Source: Treponema sp. (GTDB taxonomy: Bacteria; Spirochaetota; Spirochaetia; Treponematales; Treponemataceae). From it: 9,428 bases of DNA. A program made the translations under genes and the position numbers. Numbering within the stretch: the first letter of the stretch is position 1; the number at the start of each line of letters is the position of its first letter. The notes under the pieces are model-generated. The model ran no database searches and had not been told where the DNA came from. It worked only from the letters and a program-made list of their open reading frames with translations. The stretch is from contig JAHAZA010000072.1 of assembly GCA_018385415.1 (NCBI GenBank), positions 1 through 9,428 of the forward strand. Direction: 5' to 3'. Positions 6,555-9,428 of the stretch are shown here, piece by piece.

Positions 6555-6611
6555 TGCTGTGCTGTGCTGTGCTGTGCTGTGCTGTGCTGTGCTGTGCTGT
6601 GCTGTGCTGTG
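6554..6611. repeat. Pentanucleotide tandem repeat (gctgt), 11.6 copies
   Basis: There are eleven perfect gctgt units at 6556-6610, extended by two bases on the left and one on the right, with no interruptions. Unit length 5 is not a multiple of 3, so slipped-strand changes would shift any frame across it: on + the tract codes for a cycling Val-Leu-Cys-Cys-Ala peptide, on - for Ser-Thr-Ala-Gln-His. No believable gene spans it. It lies 230 bases upstream of the - strand lipoprotein and 187 bases upstream of the + strand small ORF, so an effect on promoter spacing is conceivable. Confidence 0.95.
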
Positions 6612-6798
6612 AATTTTGGCACGAAGAGAGAATTTATGTCAAGGGTAAAATCAAACGGTCGATTGTAACAACAGTTAACCAAATAAAGTTTCATAATAAT
6701 ATTGTACCACAAAATCGTATTTTTGTGTGGAATATTTTGTTTCACAACCCCAGCGCCCGAAGTTGCAGGTGTTACAATTTTGGTTGACCAGAGTATGT

Positions 6799-6978
6799 AT
6801 GCATAATCAAATTTTTCTTGAACCAGTATATTCCCACGAAATAGTAGTACGAGAACTTGGCACAGGGCGAGTTATGAGTGACATGAAAGAAATGAAGGGC
6901 ACCTGCACATTAGTTGAAAGCGCTACAGGCTTTGTTGTCAACTGGGATCAAGTTAATAATTTCAGGCACATTAAATAA
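6799..6978 (+). CDS. Small hypothetical protein (59 residues)
   Basis: From ATG 6799 the ORF encodes MHNQIFLEPVYSHEIVVREL, then GTGRVMSDMKEMKGTCTLVE and a tail ending FRHIK. It is mixed alpha/beta-looking, soluble, with no signal peptide or membrane segment, and no family is recognised. The frame is open further upstream to a GTG at 6727, but residues there look random. An overlapping frame just upstream encodes APEVAGVTILVDQSMYA and stops at the same place, so a frameshifted longer gene is possible. No strong Shine-Dalgarno precedes ATG 6799. It converges with the membrane-protein gene on the other strand, 27 bases away. It could be real, a fragment, or chance. Confidence 0.4.
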   Translation: MHNQIFLEPVYSHEIVVRELGTGRVMSDMKEMKGTCTLVESATGFVVNWDQVNNFRHIK

Positions 6979-7005
6979 ATATAAAAATTTTATCTTACTT
7001 AATCG

Positions 7006-7488
7006 TTAATAATCTGCATTCACTGCTTCTTTTTTATGAGCAAGATGAATTCCGATATGCCCTATTCCTAAAATAATTGTAGCTGCTCCCAAAAAAGGAT
7101 TCTTTCCATAAACCGCAAGCATTCCACTGGCTAAAACTGGAAGAGTTGCTCCGGCTACAGGAATTCCAAGAATACTACTGTACAAATCCTTCATTGTCTT
7201 TTCACTTTTAAAATAACGGATCCAATAAATTTCATACAGAAGCATTAAAAGGAATGAAGCCAGAAGCCAAAGACTCCACAAATCAAATCCATGAAAATTA
7301 TAATCAGAAAAAAATAAAAGAAGCCCACTGACCAGAGCTTCTCCAACTCGTTCAAAAATTGCCAGAACTTTATTTTCATTTTTTGCATACTTTTCATAAT
7401 CCTTTGGCTGATTTTTTGTCCAGATTAAATTTGGAACCATCAGCATCAAAATAAAAATCAGTCCAACATATGAAAAACCAAAGTGCAT
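7006..7488 (-). CDS. Uncharacterised multi-pass membrane protein (160 residues)
   Basis: Hydrophobic segments lie at about residues 4-23, 42-61, 69-90, 103-127 and 130-150, so this is an inner-membrane protein with four or five spans. The first loop is polar (WTKNQPKDYEKYAKNENK), and histidines recur in the last span (GIGHIGIHLAHKK). I recall similar hypothetical proteins in treponemes and clostridia, starting MHFGFSYVGL and with the same NQPKDYEKY loop, but no known function. Start: ATG 7488 with AGGGGAA (7497-7503) eight bases upstream. A TATAAT on the - strand at 7528-7533 could be the -10 box; the matching -35 is weak. The gene stands alone, with no operon partner on its strand. Confidence 0.85.
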   Translation of the reverse strand: MHFGFSYVGLIFILMLMVPNLIWTKNQPKDYEKYAKNENKVLAIFERVGEALVSGLLLFFSDYNFHGFDLWSLWLLASFLLMLLYEIYWIRYFKSEKTMKDLYSSILGIPVAGATLPVLASGMLAVYGKNPFLGAATIILGIGHIGIHLAHKKEAVNADY

Positions 7489-7568
7489 AAATAAAATTCC
7501 CCTGTAAAAAAATTTAATTACACTTTAATTATATAAAAATAAAATTGCTTGTATAGTATCAACTGTCC

Positions 7569-7655
7569 GAGGTCACTGAGCCTCCGCTGGTACCACCTCT
7601 TCCGCCACTACACCTTTTCTTCCAGCGGAGACGAGAATTGCGAAACGCAATTCTC
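7569..7655. repeat. Cluster of palindromes between flaB and the membrane-protein gene
   Basis: Three inverted repeats follow each other: gagg/cctc (7569-7572 with 7581-7584), ctccgctgg/ccagcggag (7582-7590 with 7622-7630, 31-base loop) and gagaattgcg/cgcaattctc (7633-7642 with 7646-7655, loop aaa). All are perfect. The segment is clearly richer in G+C than its AT-rich left flank, suggesting a discrete inserted element or structured RNA. No ORF in it looks real, and no known RNA family is recognised. Confidence 0.55.
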
Positions 7656-7685
7656 TCTTATGTCGCTAAACAGCAATGTTGGCTC

Positions 7686-7721
7686 AAAAAAAAATCGCCC
7701 TTCTTTCGAAGAGCGATTTTT
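7686..7721 (-). terminator. Intrinsic terminator of flaB
   Basis: The stem 7690-7703/7708-7721 pairs at 13 of 14 positions around a tttc loop. On the - strand it ends in a run of nine T (7694 down to 7686), 25 bases after the flaB stop. The + strand side also ends in T5, so it may work both ways. Confidence 0.9.
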
Positions 7722-7745
7722 CATTCTTAACCTATGCTACTTTGA

Positions 7746-8606
7746 TTAGCGGAGCAATGAAAGAACGTTCTGTGAACTCTGGTTTGCTTGAGCCAACATT
7801 GCAGTTCCAGCCTGTGAAAGAACCTGGTTCTTTGTGAACTCAACCATTTCTGCAGCCATGTCTGTATCACGGATGCGTGATTCAGAAGCCTGGAGGTTTT
7901 CAGCACCGATGTCCAAACCAACAACAGTCTTTTCCAGACGGTTCTGGTAAGCACCAAGGTCAGCGCGCTGTTTGTTAATCTTTTTAAGTGCTTCATCGAG
8001 AGTTCCGATTGCGCGGTTAGCGTCATCTGGAGCTGCAAGTGAAAGTTTATCTTCGTTTCCTACGTTCTTCAATCCCAGTGCTGTAGCAGACATTGTTCCG
8101 ATGAATACCTGAGTTCTCTGATCCATGTTAGCACCAATGTGGAACCACATAGAACCTGTAACAGTGTTTTCACCAGTAGGACGAGCAAAGCGTCCTGTAA
8201 GCATATTCATTCCATTAAACTGAGCTGCTGATGCAATGCGATCTACTTCGTCAATCAATGAAGAAACTTCAACCTGAATCTGCATGCGGTCTTCATCTGA
8301 ATAAATACCGTTTGATGACTGAACTGCAAGTTCGCGGATACGCTGAACGATGTCAGATGTTTCCTGCAAATAACCTTCAGTTGTCTGAATGAATGAAATA
8401 CCATTCGATGCATTTTCAGAAGCCTGGTTCAAACCGCGAATCTGGGCACGCATTTTTTCAGAAACAGCAAGTCCTGAAGCATCATCGCCAGCACGGTTGA
8501 TTCTCATACCAGATGAGAGTTTTTCCATGTTTTTCTGAGTAGATAAGTCTGTAAGACCCTGTGAACGCTGTGCAAACATTGCACTCATGTTGTGATTGAT
8601 TACCAT
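7746..8606 (-). CDS. flaB: Periplasmic flagellar core protein FlaB (flagellin)
   Basis: This is the core filament protein of spirochaete endoflagella, exported by the flagellar type III apparatus and polymerised in the periplasm. Its 286 residues match the usual FlaB length (about 285). The N-terminal D0/D1 region (1 to about 140) starts MVINHNMSAMFAQRSQG and contains KNMEKLSSGMRINRAGDDAS and AVSEKMRAQIRGLNQA. The middle (about 145-190) is the short spirochaetal D1 insert (GSMWFHIGANMDQRTQVFIG). The C-terminal helix (about 200-286) contains INKQRADLGAYQNRLE, ESRIRDTDMAAEMVEFTKNQ and ends VLSLLR. Treponema carries several flaB copies; I cannot assign B1, B2 or B3. ATG 8606 has AAGGAGA upstream. 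A sigma-28 promoter and a strong terminator frame a single-gene unit. Confidence 0.97.
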   Translation of the reverse strand: MVINHNMSAMFAQRSQGLTDLSTQKNMEKLSSGMRINRAGDDASGLAVSEKMRAQIRGLNQASENASNGISFIQTTEGYLQETSDIVQRIRELAVQSSNGIYSDEDRMQIQVEVSSLIDEVDRIASAAQFNGMNMLTGRFARPTGENTVTGSMWFHIGANMDQRTQVFIGTMSATALGLKNVGNEDKLSLAAPDDANRAIGTLDEALKKINKQRADLGAYQNRLEKTVVGLDIGAENLQASESRIRDTDMAAEMVEFTKNQVLSQAGTAMLAQANQSSQNVLSLLR

Positions 8607-8625
8607 AAATGTATCTCCTTATAGT

Positions 8626-8711
8626 CTCGGATCAGATCGAACTCTTTTCAATCTGGTTTTGCTGGATCTGGAGGATAAGATTTTCAGATCTGCAATTAAC
8701 TTGTATCCGAG
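8626..8711 (-). promoter_or_regulatory. Structured flaB leader (5' UTR)
   Basis: In the flaB transcript, CTCGGAT (8711-8705) near the 5' end is complementary to ATCCGAG (8632-8626), which sits a few bases before the AAGGAGA ribosome site. The region between holds repeated CCAGAT words and a GATCTG/CAGATC pair. A long-range stem next to the ribosome site could affect translation or mRNA stability. A 7-bp stem alone is modest evidence. Confidence 0.35.
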
Positions 8712-8738
8712 GAGTGGTCTCCCCACCCGTTGTTATTT

Positions 8739-8765
8739 ATATCGGAGATAGGAATTTCGACTTTA
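8739..8765 (-). promoter_or_regulatory. Sigma-28 (FliA) promoter of flaB
   Basis: On the - strand: TAAAGTCG (8765-8758), an 11-base spacer, then TCCGATAT (8746-8739). This closely matches the flagellar sigma-28 consensus TAAAGTTT-N11-GCCGATAA. The predicted transcript start is near 8731, giving a leader of about 125 bases. It places flaB in the late flagellar regulon. Confidence 0.85.
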
Positions 8766-8776
8766 GTGTTTTTTTC

Positions 8777-8796
8777 AAAAAAAATGCATTTTTTTT
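8777..8796. repeat. Perfect A8-TGCA-T8 palindrome between flaB and the xylanase gene
   Basis: Eight A, TGCA, eight T: a 20-bp perfect palindrome 11 bases upstream of the sigma-28 -35 box. The A/T tracts could act as an UP element, bend DNA, or insulate the two divergent genes. Function is inferred only. Confidence 0.5.
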
Positions 8797-8843
8797 AAGA
8801 ATTTTGTGATTTTTTGATGAATTTTAACCTTTTTATGTTAAAA

Positions 8844-8885
8844 TAACCTCAAATAGAAAGTTAAAAATATTACATACAGAGGTTA
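8844..8885 (+). promoter_or_regulatory. Leader of the xylanase gene with a ribosome-site-masking stem
   Basis: taacctc (8844-8850) is the exact complement of gaggtta (8879-8885), which contains the Shine-Dalgarno GAGG of the xylanase gene, across a 28-base AT-rich loop. If both lie in the mRNA, the stem would hide the ribosome site. Alternatively it is a spaced operator. Candidate promoter elements (TTGATG near 8815 and T/A-rich boxes to 8846) are weak, so the transcript start is unknown. Confidence 0.35.
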
Positions 8886-8891
8886 ACACCT

Positions 8892-9428
8892 ATGAAAAAA
8901 ACATTTTTAGTATCAGTGCAATTTACGTCACTGCTGGCTGTATCATGTTCACAGCCTTCCAATGGTATCAGCCGCTCACAGGACAACTGGCTGGCCGATT
9001 CAGTTCCTTCTATAAAACAAACCTACAGCGACACTTTTGACTACATTGGGCTTGCTGTTGAATACGGGAACTTCGGTCTAAAGTACACTGGTAACAACAA
9101 ATACACAGGTACTTATACACACGACAAATCCTGGGGCACTCCTTCAGAATTATATTACTCTGAAGTCCAGCAGGGAATTTCAAAGCACGCAAACACAATC
9201 ACTTTAGGAAACGAATTAAAGCCTCAGTTTCTTTTACAGTGGTGGGATGGTGATGGTTTCTCACAGCCAACGACAACATTTACCGCATCAAACGGTCAGA
9301 TAATTCAGGTTCCAGACAAGCTTAATGGTGAAGCGTTAATATACGCCACACTGAATGCTGCAAAAAATGCAGGCGTTAAAATGCGCGGTCATGTTTTAAC
9401 ATGGCATTCCCAGACACCGGAAGGATTC
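8892..9428 (+). CDS. GH10 endo-1,4-beta-xylanase lipoprotein (5' part, runs off window)
   Basis: 179 codons are visible without a stop. A lipoprotein signal peptide (MKKTFLVSVQFTSLLAVSC, lipid-bearing Cys19) is followed by a Ser/Asn-rich linker and the start of a glycoside hydrolase family 10 (beta/alpha)8 barrel. Key GH10 landmarks: HANTITLGNELKPQ (99-112), matching the family's F-N-x-x-T-x-E-N-E-x-K-P motif, and MRGHVLTWHSQTP (164-176), matching RGHTLVWHSQ. Both supply subsite -1/-2 sugar-binding residues (Asn107, Lys110, His167, Trp171). The acid/base and nucleophile glutamates lie beyond the edge. A membrane-anchored enzyme that cuts the xylan backbone fits a fibre-associated treponeme. 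GAGG 9 bases before ATG is the ribosome site. The insert between the two motifs (about 113-150) is GH10-variable. Confidence 0.9.
   Translation, partial: MKKTFLVSVQFTSLLAVSCSQPSNGISRSQDNWLADSVPSIKQTYSDTFDYIGLAVEYGNFGLKYTGNNKYTGTYTHDKSWGTPSELYYSEVQQGISKHANTITLGNELKPQFLLQWWDGDGFSQPTTTFTASNGQIIQVPDKLNGEALIYATLNAAKNAGVKMRGHVLTWHSQTPEGF

Larger units (their letters stand above)
6325..6798. other. Gene-free stretch with hairpins and a pentanucleotide tract
   Basis: No convincing gene is seen here. From left to right it holds the ribosome site and AT-rich leader of the lipoprotein gene, a stem-loop at 6360-6398, a weak agcc/ggct hairpin near 6423-6434, a gcccgaa/ttcgggc hairpin at 6465-6485, overlapping palindromes at 6495-6554, the gctgt tract at 6554-6611, and an AT-rich segment at 6612-6798. 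The frame running through the gctgt tract codes only for a five-residue periodic peptide. A 10-codon ORF at about 6637 has no support. Confidence 0.6.

Noticed and set aside
6554..6611. CRISPR array or coding repeat
   Set aside because: A 5-base unit with no spacers is a simple sequence repeat.
6617..6634. Sigma-54 promoter (TGGCAC present)
   Set aside because: The required GC of the TTGC -12 element is missing at the right distance.
6551..6745. - strand ORF ending in repeated Ser-Thr-Ala-Gln-His
   Set aside because: The periodic tail is just the translated gctgt tract, the rest resembles no protein, and no ribosome site is clear.
9010..9198. Cys-rich - strand ORF opposite the xylanase
   Set aside because: It is antisense to a well-supported GH10 frame and has no independent support.

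Overview
The window looks like the chromosome of a rumen- or gut-type Treponema (Spirochaetes). The strongest clue is a 286-residue core flagellin of the spirochaetal FlaB type, whose closest recalled relatives are Treponema FlaB proteins. Supporting clues are lipoproteins with spirochaete-style signal peptides, an FGE/C-type-lectin-fold lipoprotein of the kind abundant in treponemes, and a GH10 xylanase lipoprotein that fits a plant-fibre-associated species. The genus call rests on recognised protein sequence, not on a database search.

Region 1 (1-4290, + strand) is the 3' part of a type I restriction-modification and defence locus. It opens with the last 22 codons of a probable tyrosine recombinase. 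Thirteen bases after its stop is a loxP-like element: 16-bp inverted arms around an 8-bp spacer. The right arm lies inside codons for the conserved HsdS motif around RFIEMF. A promoterless half-hsdS (one target-recognition domain) follows and overlaps hsdR by 4 nt (ATGA). hsdR is complete, with DUF4145, PD-(D/E)XK nuclease, DEAH translocase and C-terminal domains. After it comes the 5' end of a SIR2-family gene, broken by a frameshift and cut off by an insertion sequence. The layout suggests a phase-variable type I system whose DNA specificity is shuffled by the recombinase; the partner hsdS and hsdM would lie upstream of the window.

Region 2 (4291-5106) is decayed. It holds a 578-bp IS256-family remnant with clear 23-bp terminal inverted repeats and a transposase missing its catalytic core. 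Beside it is a tiny membrane-protein ORF (- strand) with an in-frame TGA.

Region 3 (5107-7488) holds a lipoprotein on the - strand with a bacterial Ig-like domain and an FGE-sulfatase (SUMF1) domain lacking the FGE catalytic cysteines. A repeat-rich intergenic stretch follows, with several hairpins and a 58-bp pentanucleotide tract (gctgt, 11.6 copies) that could vary in length. After it come a small uncharacterised ORF (+) and a membrane protein of unknown function (-).

Region 4 (7489-9428) holds a cluster of palindromes, a strong terminator, and flaB on the - strand with an excellent sigma-28 promoter and a leader of about 125 nt. Divergent from flaB is the 5' part of a GH10 endoxylanase lipoprotein gene that runs off the window.

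The most interesting signals are the recombinase/loxP-like site inside hsdS, the pentanucleotide tract, the possible variable C-terminus of the FGE lipoprotein, and a 21-nt leader box shared by two unrelated - strand genes.
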